Shown here one piece after another: positions 42,746 to 52,793 of a stretch of DNA of 64,000 nt. Source of the stretch: Hydrogenoanaerobacterium saccharovorans (GTDB lineage: Bacteria; Bacillota; Clostridia; Oscillospirales; Ruminococcaceae); NCBI RefSeq assembly GCF_016901815.1, contig NZ_JACSNR010000004.1:62001-126000 (forward strand), read 5' to 3'. The notes beneath the pieces were generated by a model. It ran no database searches, was not told the DNA's origin, and worked only from the letters and a program-made list of their open reading frames with translations. A program made the translations under genes and the position numbers. Each line of letters starts with the position of its first letter. The first letter of the stretch is position 1.

Positions 42746-43663
42746 ATGAAAAAAATTCTTGCCCTTGCACTCTCTGCCGTGCTGATGACCAGTGTCCTCA
42801 CTGGCTGTTCCGGGGATTCCGGCCCGGAGATCACCCTCTATGACGGCATCAACTCGGAAATGCAGCTGATCCACAAGATGGTGGAACTGGTTGTGGAAGA
42901 CAAAACCGATGTGGAAGTAACCATCAAGGACCAGATGTCGGCTGTGAATATGTTCCGGGAGCTCACCCGGGAAGATCCCAGCTGTGATATTATGAACTCC
43001 TATGACGGCACTGTCCTTACTACCTTCCTCAAGCAGGACCCCAGCGATGTACCTGAGGGCCAGACCCTCTATGAATATGCCAAGGCACAGATTATGGAGC
43101 AGTACGGTGTGGATATGCTCGATCAGCTGGGCATCAACAATACCTACTGCATCGCAGTACCCCAGTCCATTGCCGATCAGTATGGCCTGGAGACCATCAG
43201 CGACCTGATCCCCGTTGCCGGCGAGCTGCGTTTTGGTGCGGAGCATGAATTCTTCACCGAAGAGGGCACCATGAAGTATACCCCCTTCACCCAGTTCTAT
43301 GGACTGAACTTCAAGGAGAAGATCCCGGTGGACATCAACCTCAAGTATGCCGCAGTGGAAAACGGCAACTTTGATGTCACTGTGGTTTATACCACCGATG
43401 GCCTCAACCGGAAGGCCAACCTCAAGGTCCTGGAGGACGATCAGAACTTCTTCCCGGAATACAACGGCGCTCTGCTGGTACGGGAAGGCCTGTACGATGA
43501 GCTGGCAGATGCGGCTCCCAACCTCAAGGACGTACTGAACTCGCTGAGCGGAACCCTCACCAATGAAAAGATGACCGACCTCACCTATGCGGTAGATGTG
43601 GAAGGCCGCACCGTGGAAGAAGTTGCACGGGAATTTCTGACTGAATCCGGTCTGATCGGCTGA
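42746..43663 (+). CDS. compatible-solute-binding lipoprotein 2
   Basis: A 305-residue paralogue of the preceding gene, with lipobox SVLTGC and the same blocks: IKDQMSAVNMFRELTREDPSCDIM, LGINNTYCIAVPQS, VYTTDGLNRKANLKVLEDDQNFFPEYNG. It is clearly closer to protein 1 than to protein 3 by eye. ATG at 42746; the site TGGAGG lies 12 bases upstream. Intergenic gap of 44 bases from gene 1. Presumably offers a different solute or affinity to the same permease. Confidence 0.88.
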   Translation: MKKILALALSAVLMTSVLTGCSGDSGPEITLYDGINSEMQLIHKMVELVVEDKTDVEVTIKDQMSAVNMFRELTREDPSCDIMNSYDGTVLTTFLKQDPSDVPEGQTLYEYAKAQIMEQYGVDMLDQLGINNTYCIAVPQSIADQYGLETISDLIPVAGELRFGAEHEFFTEEGTMKYTPFTQFYGLNFKEKIPVDINLKYAAVENGNFDVTVVYTTDGLNRKANLKVLEDDQNFFPEYNGALLVREGLYDELADAAPNLKDVLNSLSGTLTNEKMTDLTYAVDVEGRTVEEVAREFLTESGLIG

Positions 43664-43710
43664 CCCGGATCAGCACCGGTTTGGTAACATTGTAACGGAG
43701 GTTATGACCT

Positions 43711-44625
43711 ATGAAAAAACTGCTGGCGTGCATCCTGTCTGCCTGCCTGCTCTCCGTGGCTCTCACCGGCTGCGGCGGCGAGGACACCAAGACAATCCGT
43801 ATCTATGACGGTACCTTTACCGAAAGCAGCCTGATCCACAAGATGGTGGAACTGCTGGTGGAGGAACATACCGACGCGGAAGTGGAGATCCTCGACCAGA
43901 TGGCGGCGGTAAGCAATTTCAAGGATCTTTCTTCGGATAATCCGAGCTGTGAGCTGATGAACTGTTATGACGGCGTTCTGCTCACCAGCTATCTGAAGAT
44001 CGACCCCAATGAAGTTCCCGAAGGCATTTCCCTCTACGACTACGCCAACCAGATTGCGGAAGAACAGTACCAGGTTCACCTGCTGGATCAGATCGGCACC
44101 GACAACACCTATGCCATCGCCGTGACCCAGGAAGTGGTGGATAAGTACAATCCCCAGACCATCAGTGATCTGGCGGAGATTGCCCCGGAACTGCGGTTCG
44201 GTGCGGAACACGCCTTCTTCACCCTGGAGGGTTCGATGAAGTACGGCCCCTTCTGTGACTTCTATGGCCTCAACTTCAAGGAGCATATCGCCATTGACAA
44301 CTCCCTCAAGTACTCCGCTGTGGAAAACGGCAACTTTGACGTCATGGTTGTATATGCCACCGACGGCCTCAACCGCAAGGCCGGCCTGAAGGTGCTGGAA
44401 GACGACCTGGGCTTCTTCCCCGAATACAATGGCGCCCTGCTGGTGCGTGACGCCATCTTTGAGGAATTTGCCGATGTGGCTCCCAATCTGGAGGAAGTCC
44501 TCAACATGCTGGGCGGACAGTTCACCAACGAGGATATGACCGACCTCACCTACGCTGTGGATGTGGAAGGCCGTGACCTCACCGAAGTGGCCCGGGAAGC
44601 CCTGGAAGCCCGCGGACTTCTGTAA
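43711..44625 (+). CDS. compatible-solute-binding lipoprotein 3
   Basis: A 304-residue third tandem paralogue, more diverged: lipobox SVALTGC, EEHTDAEVEILDQMAAVSNFKDL replaces the ELTREDPSCDIM block of the others, and INNTY is GTDNTY. It keeps VYATDGLNRKAGLKVLEDDLGFFPEYNGALLVRD and the C-terminal DMTDLTYAVDVEGRDLTEVAREAL. GGAGG precedes the ATG. Last gene of the operon, followed by a strong terminator. Confidence 0.87.
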   Translation: MKKLLACILSACLLSVALTGCGGEDTKTIRIYDGTFTESSLIHKMVELLVEEHTDAEVEILDQMAAVSNFKDLSSDNPSCELMNCYDGVLLTSYLKIDPNEVPEGISLYDYANQIAEEQYQVHLLDQIGTDNTYAIAVTQEVVDKYNPQTISDLAEIAPELRFGAEHAFFTLEGSMKYGPFCDFYGLNFKEHIAIDNSLKYSAVENGNFDVMVVYATDGLNRKAGLKVLEDDLGFFPEYNGALLVRDAIFEEFADVAPNLEEVLNMLGGQFTNEDMTDLTYAVDVEGRDLTEVAREALEARGLL

Positions 44626-44662
44626 TTACACCTGCTTTCTCCTACACCTAACGCATACACGA

Positions 44663-44705
44663 GAAAACCCCCGGAAGGAACTTGCCTTCCGGGGGTTTCC
44701 CGTTT
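44663..44705 (+). terminator. terminator of the Opu operon
   Basis: AACCCCCGGAAGG/CCTTCCGGGGGTT stem with TTTC..TTTT tail. Confidence 0.88.
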
Positions 44706-44883
44706 TACAGTAAATACTGTCCTGTAAGCCTTTATTCAAGCTGCCCGGCGCCTCAGTCATTCACGATGGAATAGCCCCTTCACCTGGCGCACTGCGGCAC
44801 TGCCGTGAGTACGGGCTGCATGGGGGCCTGCACAGATGGGCAGCTTTCTGCATCACACCCGAGGGCGGAAGAGCCTGAGCGGC
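44706..44883. other. gene-free GC-rich segment
   Basis: About 180 bases between the Opu terminator and the stop of the phosphodiesterase gene, with no convincing open reading frame, RNA structure or terminator for the minus-strand gene. Confidence 0.4.
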
Positions 44884-45600
44884 TCAGTCCCTGCAGTATG
44901 CAGCGGCACGGTCCGGGAAGTTGCCGATCACTGCATCCACACCCAGCTCCTTCATGCGGGCCAGGTCGGCTTCCTCGTTCACGGTCCAGGTGTTGATCCG
45001 GATGCCATGCCCGTGCAGCTCGTCCACGGTTTCCCGATCCAGGGTCAGATAGAGCGGATGATAGCACTCCACACCCCGGGCAGCAGTGTACTCACCCGGG
45101 CGCTCCAGCCAGGACATGGTGAGGAAGCCGCAGCGGATCTCCTGTGCCAGCGCCTTGCACTTCATCACCGAACGGTGGTTGAAGGAGGACAGGATCACCC
45201 GCTCCTCCAGCCCATATTCCCGGATCATGGCGATAACCTTCTCCTCCATGCCCTCATACCAGAAGATGCCGTTTTTCAGCTCAATATTGGTGATCAGATC
45301 CCGGCCCCGGATCAGCTCAAAATACTCCCGCAGTGTGGGAATCCCACAGAATCCGCACTCCGGGAAGGGCTTGGAAGCGTCCACCTTCCGCAGTTCCTCC
45401 AGGGTATAATCCTTCACAAAACCCTGGGCATTGGTGGTGCGGTCCAGGCGCTCATCGTGGATAATGACGATCTCCCCGTCCCTGGTCAGATGGGTATCGA
45501 ATTCAAAGCCGTCTGCCCCGGCTTCAATCCCCTTCTGGAATGCCAGCAGTGTATTCTCCGGATACTTTCCGCTGAATCCCCGGTGTGCAATATTGAGCAT
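44884..45600 (-). CDS. glycerophosphodiester phosphodiesterase family protein
   Basis: A 238-residue GDPD-type TIM barrel hydrolase that splits glycerophosphodiesters to glycerol-3-phosphate and an alcohol. The catalytic HRG...ENT is in LNIAHRGFSGKYPENTLLAF, followed by the metal and base residues in GFEFDTHLTRDGEIVIIHDERLDRTT near residue 33-55. No signal peptide, so it is cytoplasmic. The C-terminal INTWTVNEEADLARMKELGVDAVIGNFPDRA is conserved. Monocistronic, followed by no obvious terminator. Confidence 0.92.
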   Translation of the reverse strand: MLNIAHRGFSGKYPENTLLAFQKGIEAGADGFEFDTHLTRDGEIVIIHDERLDRTTNAQGFVKDYTLEELRKVDASKPFPECGFCGIPTLREYFELIRGRDLITNIELKNGIFWYEGMEEKVIAMIREYGLEERVILSSFNHRSVMKCKALAQEIRCGFLTMSWLERPGEYTAARGVECYHPLYLTLDRETVDELHGHGIRINTWTVNEEADLARMKELGVDAVIGNFPDRAAAYCRD

Positions 45601-45669
45601 GATGGTCTCCCCTTTTCGGTCGTTTTCTTTTATCTTACTGCCGATGCCCCGGCTCTGTCAATGCCGGCA

Positions 45670-45717
45670 GACAAAAGGGCCGGACAGCCCCCTCAGCGGG
45701 AAACTGTCCGGCCCTTT
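45670..45717 (-). terminator. terminator after groEL
   Basis: Minus-strand AAAGGGCCGGACAG/CTGTCCGGCCCTTT 14-bp stem with TTTTGTC following. Confidence 0.88.
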
Positions 45718-45739
45718 CAGCCGTCTGCGCGGTTTTGAA

Positions 45740-47371
<1,632 letters not shown>

Positions 47372-47403
47372 TTACCTCCAAAATATCATCTGAAAAACTG
47401 CAG

Positions 47404-47721
<318 letters not shown>

Positions 47722-47748
47722 TTAGCACTCTTTATCTTTAAGTGCTAA
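47722..47748. promoter_or_regulatory. CIRCE element (HrcA operator)
   Basis: TTAGCACTC-N9-AAGTGCTAA; the first arm is the exact consensus and the second has one mismatch (A for G at its first base). HrcA would repress groESL from here. It spans the expected transcription start. Confidence 0.92.
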
Positions 47749-47752
47749 TATC

Positions 47753-47780
47753 ATTGTAACCCATTTCACGGAAAAATCAA
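47753..47780 (-). promoter_or_regulatory. sigma-A promoter of groESL
   Basis: Minus-strand TTGATT, 16-base spacer, TACAAT, just upstream of CIRCE. Confidence 0.7.
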
Positions 47781-47892
47781 GTGGGAATTTGCGCTTTTGC
47801 AGATTTTTTACAATTTTTTAACCTTTGGAGCCACCTTTTCCCTGTCTGTCCCTGCCGGATATGGAAATGCACAGAAAAGACTTGGGATAGAA

Positions 47893-47921
47893 TTGGTTTT
47901 TCTGTCAAATTATGATATAAT
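47893..47921 (+). promoter_or_regulatory. putative promoter of the ROK kinase operon
   Basis: TTGGTT, 17-base spacer, TATAAT. The rest of the groES-ROK intergenic region (47689-48009) holds only this promoter, CIRCE and the groES promoter. Confidence 0.5.
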
Positions 47922-48009
47922 AGCCTTACCGCCGGCAGCGGGACTGTCTTTCCCTGCCGGACATCATCAGGACAGAGGCTGGCAGCTGCGTCAGCCAAGG
48001 AGGAATTCC

Positions 48010-48894
48010 ATGAAGATTCTTGCGCTGGATATAGGCGGAAGTTTTATCAAGTATGCTCAGTTTGAGGACGGTGTCCTCGCAGAGCCAGGAGCCATTCCCA
48101 CCCAGGCCGACCAGGGCCCGGAAGCCCTGCTGCGTACCGTCCGGCACCTGGCAGACCAGTTCCCGGAAAAACAGGCAGTGGGAATCTCGTTTGCCAGCCA
48201 GATCAACCCGGTGGAGGGGTGCATCTCCTCCGCTACCGAGACCTTCCCCGGCTTTACCGGGCTGCAGGTCAAAAAACTGCTGGAACGGGATCTGGGCATC
48301 CCGGTGAGCATTGACAACGATGTCAACTGCGCCGCTGTGGGAGAAGGCCGCCTGGGCGCTGCCACCGGCTGCCCCGACTTCCTCTGCCTGACCTATGGCA
48401 CCGGCATCGGCGGAGCCATTATCCTTGGCGGGAAGCTGCACTATGGACAGACCTTTGCCGCCGGTGAAGTGGGTCACATGACCCTGCGGGCAGACGGCAT
48501 CCGCTGCAGCTGCGGACGGCTGGGCTGCTATGAAGCCTATGCCTCCACCACCGCCCTGATCCGCCGGGTCTATCTGGAGCACAAGCTGACCCTGGACGGC
48601 CGGGGGATCTGCGAGCTGTGCGAACAGGGCAGCGAAGGCATCAATGAAACGGTCAACCGCTGGATCGGTGATGTGTGTGCCGGACTGACCTCCTGCATCC
48701 ATATGCTCAATCCGCCGGTGGTCGTACTGGGCGGCGGCATCATGGAAAACACCGTGATCTTCAACCGGGTGCGTGCCCGTCTGGAAAACGAACTCCTCCC
48801 CAACTTCCGCAAAGCCGATATCCGGCAGGCCCGGCTGGGCAATACCGCCGGCATGATCGGCGCCGCCATCCAGGCTCAGGAGCTGTGTCTGTAA
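48010..48894 (+). CDS. ROK family sugar kinase
   Basis: A 294-residue ROK protein: LALDIGGSFIKYA (phosphate site), VSIDNDVNCAAVGEGRLG near residue 100, LTYGTGIGGAIILGG near 130, and the zinc motif GHMTLRADGIRCSCGRLGCYEAYAS near 160. ROK kinases phosphorylate glucose, N-acetylglucosamine, fructose or N-acetylmannosamine; the sugar here cannot be told. There is no helix-turn-helix, so it is a kinase and not a repressor. AAGGAGG precedes the ATG; the DUF436 gene starts 59 bases later. Confidence 0.88.
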   Translation: MKILALDIGGSFIKYAQFEDGVLAEPGAIPTQADQGPEALLRTVRHLADQFPEKQAVGISFASQINPVEGCISSATETFPGFTGLQVKKLLERDLGIPVSIDNDVNCAAVGEGRLGAATGCPDFLCLTYGTGIGGAIILGGKLHYGQTFAAGEVGHMTLRADGIRCSCGRLGCYEAYASTTALIRRVYLEHKLTLDGRGICELCEQGSEGINETVNRWIGDVCAGLTSCIHMLNPPVVVLGGGIMENTVIFNRVRARLENELLPNFRKADIRQARLGNTAGMIGAAIQAQELCL

Positions 48895-48952
48895 AGCTGT
48901 ATCCCATTACAGCAATTCTATTGGTCCATCACTGATAAAGGAGGCACTTATT

Positions 48953-49504
48953 ATGTCAGAATCCATTCGCGAAACCTGTCAGACTGCCATCCGGGAGCTA
49001 TTGGCTGCCGCCAGACTGCACCGTGGGGACATCGTTGTCATCGGCTGTTCTTCCAGCGAGGTGCTGGGCGAAAAGATCGGCACCCACTCCAGCTATGAAA
49101 CAGCGGAGGAAATCCATGCCGCCATTGCTCCGATCCTGGCGGAAGAAGGACTGTGGCTGGCAGCGCAGTGCTGTGAGCATCTCAACCGGGCGCTGATCAT
49201 CGAAGCGGACCTGGCCCGGGAACTGCGGCTGGACATTGTCAATGTAGTGCCCCAGCCCAAGGCCGGCGGCAGCTTTGCCACCTGCGCCTATAAAAATATG
49301 AAGGAACCCGTGGCTGTGGAATACCTCCAGGCCGACGCCGGTCTGGATATCGGCGATACCTTTATTGGAATGCACATCAAGCCGGTGGCGGTTCCGGTCC
49401 GGCTGAGTGTGAAGAGCGTGGGTGAAGCCCATCTCACTGCTGTCCGCCGCCGTCCCAAGAGCATCGGCGGAGAACGGGCAGTCTATAACCCTGATCTGAA
49501 GTAA
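48953..49504 (+). CDS. DUF436 family protein (TIGR01440, YwlG-like)
   Basis: A 183-residue protein of the conserved YwlG/DUF436 family. [19 protein letters not shown] near residue 30, [16 protein letters not shown] near 70, and [30 protein letters not shown] near 105 are its signatures; vicinal cysteines occur in the second. The family is widespread in Firmicutes and its function is unknown. AAAGGAGG precedes the ATG. Followed by ybjQ after 19 bases, suggesting one transcript with the ROK kinase. Confidence 0.88.
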   Translation: MSESIRETCQTAIRELLAAARLHRGDIVVIGCSSSEVLGEKIGTHSSYETAEEIHAAIAPILAEEGLWLAAQCCEHLNRALIIEADLARELRLDIVNVVPQPKAGGSFATCAYKNMKEPVAVEYLQADAGLDIGDTFIGMHIKPVAVPVRLSVKSVGEAHLTAVRRRPKSIGGERAVYNPDLK

Positions 49505-49523
49505 CAGAAAGCGAGGAACTGCT

Positions 49524-49850
49524 ATGTTCGTAACACTGACCACTACCCCCACCATTGAGGGCAGAAGAATCGTAGAATACAAGGGGATCGTCTTCGGAGA
49601 AGTAATCTCCGGCGTGGACTTCGTCAAGGACTTTGCTGCCGGGCTTACCAACTTCTTCGGCGGACGCAGCAACTCCTATGAAGGCGAGCTGCAGAAGGCC
49701 CGGGAACAGGCTCTGGCAGAGCTCCAGCAGCGGGCCTCCGCCATGGGCGCCAACGCCGTTGTGGGCGTGGACCTGGACTATGAAACCCTCGGCGCCAACG
49801 GCAGCATGCTGATGGTCACCGCCAGCGGCACCGCTGTCCTCGTGGAATAA
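49524..49850 (+). CDS. YbjQ family heavy-metal-binding-like protein
   Basis: A 108-residue YbjQ (UPF0145) protein: [25 protein letters not shown] near the start and [21 protein letters not shown] near the end. The family forms pentameric rings and is described as putative heavy-metal-binding without firm function. Last gene of the plus-strand unit before a terminator. Confidence 0.9.
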   Translation: MFVTLTTTPTIEGRRIVEYKGIVFGEVISGVDFVKDFAAGLTNFFGGRSNSYEGELQKAREQALAELQQRASAMGANAVVGVDLDYETLGANGSMLMVTASGTAVLVE

Positions 49851-49872
49851 CCACCCTACCCCAATAAAACAG

Positions 49873-49902
49873 AACCCCCGGAGGAGAAGATCTCTTCCGG
49901 GG
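49873..49902 (+). terminator. terminator after ybjQ
   Basis: ACCCCCGGA/TCCGGGGT stem with GAGA/TCTC and a T-run (ATTGTTTT). Confidence 0.75.
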
Positions 49903-50103
49903 TATTGTTTTACCGGGTGTAGCGCCAGTACCGCTGCGCCTGCCTGCGGGGCAGAATGCCCACACAGCTGAAAGCAAGGCTTTGCGGCGGGATATTGCTG
50001 CGGCAGGGCGGCAGCCCCGGGCAGTCTTTGTCCTCTCCCTGCCCGCTAAGATTCTGAGGCGCTGTCCGGCTGGGAGCATACTGCCTGGAGCCGACACAAC
50101 AGA
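49903..50103. other. gene-free GC-rich segment between two terminators
   Basis: About 200 bases without a supported gene, promoter or RNA, enclosed by the ybjQ terminator and the terminator of the lipoprotein gene. Confidence 0.45.
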
Positions 50104-50138
50104 AAAACCCGGAGATTTGTTGGAATCTCCGGGTTTTA
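50104..50138. terminator. terminator after the lipoprotein gene
   Basis: AAAACCCGGAGATT/AATCTCCGGGTTTT with 6-base loop, T-run on the minus strand. Confidence 0.85.
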
Positions 50139-50154
50139 CTGCTTACCGAGCTGA

Positions 50155-50592
50155 TCAGCAGCACTTTGCGCCCTGACCCAGTGTAGCCTCTTCCAGCATC
50201 TTGCCGAAATCATGGGAGGTATTGGCAGTGGCCCGATAGGCCTTCTCCTTATCCTCACTGGCATTGACCAGGGTCAGCTCGCCGCTGGAATCAGTCCAGA
50301 ACCACCAGGTGATGGCTCCTTCGATCCCCTTGGGCGGCAGAATCTGTACAATATAATCCGGCGTACGGTCCGGAACAGAGTCCACCGGTTCGGTATTGGC
50401 GAGGATCTCCTCCACCAGACCGACATAATCCACATTGCCCAGCTGTGCTACAAAATCCTTGGTTTCATAATCCTTGCTGGTATATACATTGATCTTCTGA
50501 TCACTGGGCTCCCCGCCGCCGGTTCTCCGGCAGCCGGTCATGCACAGCACCAGCATTCCTGCGAGAAGCAAGGCAAGCCACCGCTTCCACAT
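50155..50592 (-). CDS. small predicted lipoprotein, unknown
   Basis: A 145-residue secreted lipoprotein. Signal peptide MWKRWLALLLAGMLVLCMTGC with lipobox at residue 21, then a small domain starting at KINVYTSKDYETKDFVAQLG, with WWFWTDSSGELTLVNASED near residue 100. It ends in a CC dipeptide. No family is recognised. AGGAGG before ATG 50592. It follows pyrE by 46 bases on the minus strand. Confidence 0.75.
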   Translation of the reverse strand: MWKRWLALLLAGMLVLCMTGCRRTGGGEPSDQKINVYTSKDYETKDFVAQLGNVDYVGLVEEILANTEPVDSVPDRTPDYIVQILPPKGIEGAITWWFWTDSSGELTLVNASEDKEKAYRATANTSHDFGKMLEEATLGQGAKCC

Positions 50593-50638
50593 GATGGTTT
50601 TCCTCCTTCTCATTCCACACACCAGTATTCCGGGTCAA

Positions 50639-51301
50639 TCAGAACCGGCAGTACTGAGCCATATACTGCTCCATGTGAGCCAGTACATCGGCATACTTGG
50701 GATCTTCCTTGAGGTACTCATGGATATCCTGTACGGTTACGATGGCATGTACATCAATGCCGAACTGCTCCTTGACTTCCATAACAGCAGTCTTTTCGCC
50801 GTCCTTGCCCACTTCGCAGCGGTTTACCGAGATGAACATATCGGTCACCTTGACATCACCGCAGCTCATGATCTGAGGCATCACCTCACGCACAGCTGTA
50901 CCGGCAGTGATAACATCTTCCACCAGAATGATGCGGTCGCCGTCCACCGGCTTGTAGCCTACAAAGCTGCCGCCTTCGCCATGATCCTTCTCCTCCTTGC
51001 GGTTGAAGAAGTAGGGCTTGTCCAGATCATACTCCTGAGCCAGAGTAGAAGCTGTTACAGCTGCCAGCGGGATACCCTTGTAAGCCGGGCCGAACATGGC
51101 GTCAAACTGATCGCCCAGAGTTTCATGGATCAGACGGGCATAGAACTTGCCCAGGGTTGCCAGCTGCTTACCGGTACGATAGTTGCCGGTGTTGACAAAA
51201 TAGGGGGTGTTCCGACCGCTCTTGGTTACAAAGTTGCCGAACCGGAGCACATCCGCGCTCATCATAAACTCAATAAACTCTCTTTTGGCCTGCGTCAGCA
51301 T
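50639..51301 (-). CDS. pyrE: orotate phosphoribosyltransferase
   Basis: Converts orotate and PRPP to orotidine monophosphate in pyrimidine synthesis. The 220-residue enzyme has the PRPP-binding RIILVEDVITAGTAVRE near residue 120, the flexible catalytic loop KEEKDHGEGG near 100, and SGRNTPYFVNTGNYRTG near 27. A single pyr gene with its own promoter, away from the usual pyr operon. ATG at 51301; a GTG immediately upstream is possible. Confidence 0.95.
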   Translation of the reverse strand: MLTQAKREFIEFMMSADVLRFGNFVTKSGRNTPYFVNTGNYRTGKQLATLGKFYARLIHETLGDQFDAMFGPAYKGIPLAAVTASTLAQEYDLDKPYFFNRKEEKDHGEGGSFVGYKPVDGDRIILVEDVITAGTAVREVMPQIMSCGDVKVTDMFISVNRCEVGKDGEKTAVMEVKEQFGIDVHAIVTVQDIHEYLKEDPKYADVLAHMEQYMAQYCRF

Positions 51302-51338
51302 CACAATAAACCACCTTTACAAAATTCTAAACGGCCTA

Positions 51339-51367
51339 AGTATAGCATAAGCCGATTGGTTACACAA
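51339..51367 (-). promoter_or_regulatory. sigma-A promoter of pyrE
   Basis: Minus-strand TTGTGT, 17-base spacer, TATACT. Confidence 0.55.
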
Positions 51368-51415
51368 GGCAGAATACCAAACTTTGTTAAACTTTTATAA
51401 ATCTTTCTGACAAAT

Positions 51416-52531
51416 TTATGCCAGTTCGCCCAGGCTCTTGGCCTTCAGATAAGCATTGATAAAGCCATCGATGTCACCATCCATGACCGAAGCCACATTG
51501 CCCATCTCAAAGTTGGTACGATGGTCCTTGACCAGAGTATAGGGCATGAATACATAGGAACGGATCTGGTTGCCCCAGCCGATCTCCTTCTGTACGCCCT
51601 TGATGTCCTCGATCTTCTCCAGGTGCTCGCGCTCCTTGATCTCCGCCAGCTTCGCCTTGAGCATCTTCATGGCTACTTCACGGTTCTGGAACTGGCTGCG
51701 CTCGTTCTGGCACGCTACTACCACACCGGTGGGAATATGGGTGATGCGCACTGCCGATTCGGTCTTGTTTACATGCTGACCGCCGGCACCGCCCGAACGA
51801 TAGGTATCCACCTTCAGGTCGGCTTCATTGATCTCGATGTCGGTTTCATCGCTCAGCTCCGGCATGACTTCCAGCGAAGCAAAGGAGGTCTGGCGGCGGC
51901 CCGACGCATCGAAGGGCGAAATACGCACCAGACGGTGCACACCGGCCTCCGACTTCAGGAATCCATAGGCATTTTCGCCCTCGATCAGGATCGAAGCGCT
52001 CTTGATGCCGGCTTCATCGCCGTCCAGATAGTCCAGAATCTTGTACTTGAAGCCATGACGCTCTGCCCAGCGGGTATACATCCGGTAGAGCATCTGAGCC
52101 CAGTCCTGAGCCTCAGTGCCGCCTGCACCTGCATGGAAGGTGAGAATGGCATTGTTTTCATCATACTCGCCGGTGAGCAGAGTGGACAGCTTCTGAGTCT
52201 CCAGATCAGCCATGACAAAATCATAGCCCTTCTTGGCTTCCTCATAGACGCTTTCATCGTCCATCTCAATGGCAAGTTCGATCAGTGTCAGTGTATCGTC
52301 ATAAGCACTGCGCAGCTTTTCATAGCCCTTGAGCACATTCTTGATATGACTCATCTCCCGGACTACCTTCTGGGAGTTCTCCTGGTCATTCCAGAATCCG
52401 CTTACGGCAGTCTGAGCTTCCAGCTCCTCAAGACGGGACTTCTTATTCTCAATGTCCATCGCCTCATACAGGTTCTTCAGCTCGCCTTCCTGTGCCAGCA
52501 GCCCCAGGCGCAGTTCTTCAAATTGCAGCAT
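51416..52531 (-). CDS. prfB: peptide chain release factor 2 (RF2)
   Basis: Recognises UGA and UAA stop codons. The 371-residue protein has the GGQ peptidyl-hydrolysis loop in SGGAGGQHVNKTESAVRITH near residue 250 and the stop-codon-reading tripeptide SPF in RISPFDASGRRQTSF near 205, which marks RF2 and not RF1. The N-terminal domain reads through without interruption: there is no in-frame UGA near codon 25, so the autoregulatory +1 frameshift common in prfB is absent. Start ATG 52531, with AAAGGGAAA upstream. Confidence 0.95.
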   Translation of the reverse strand: MLQFEELRLGLLAQEGELKNLYEAMDIENKKSRLEELEAQTAVSGFWNDQENSQKVVREMSHIKNVLKGYEKLRSAYDDTLTLIELAIEMDDESVYEEAKKGYDFVMADLETQKLSTLLTGEYDENNAILTFHAGAGGTEAQDWAQMLYRMYTRWAERHGFKYKILDYLDGDEAGIKSASILIEGENAYGFLKSEAGVHRLVRISPFDASGRRQTSFASLEVMPELSDETDIEINEADLKVDTYRSGGAGGQHVNKTESAVRITHIPTGVVVACQNERSQFQNREVAMKMLKAKLAEIKEREHLEKIEDIKGVQKEIGWGNQIRSYVFMPYTLVKDHRTNFEMGNVASVMDGDIDGFINAYLKAKSLGELA

Positions 52532-52577
52532 ATACAGCGTTTCCCTTTCTTCCGTTTTTAGATTATAATACATTATA

Positions 52578-52606
52578 ATTATAGTATCCGGCGGCGTACT
52601 TGTAAA
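52578..52606 (-). promoter_or_regulatory. sigma-A promoter of prfB
   Basis: Minus-strand TTTACA, 17-base spacer, TATAAT. Confidence 0.6.
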
Positions 52607-52793
52607 GAATAATCTGTAAGACCCGGTCATTCCGGTATTTTTCTGCCGTTTCCGTTCATATTCGGGTCCATTTATTCATATTTTCTGCCTTTCTTTTTTC
52701 TTCCAACTACTATATAATATTGAATTAGTGCAAAAGGCCCAGAATTCTGAGCCCTTTCAGGGCGTTCCCACCCTGGATGTTTAGGAGGATACC

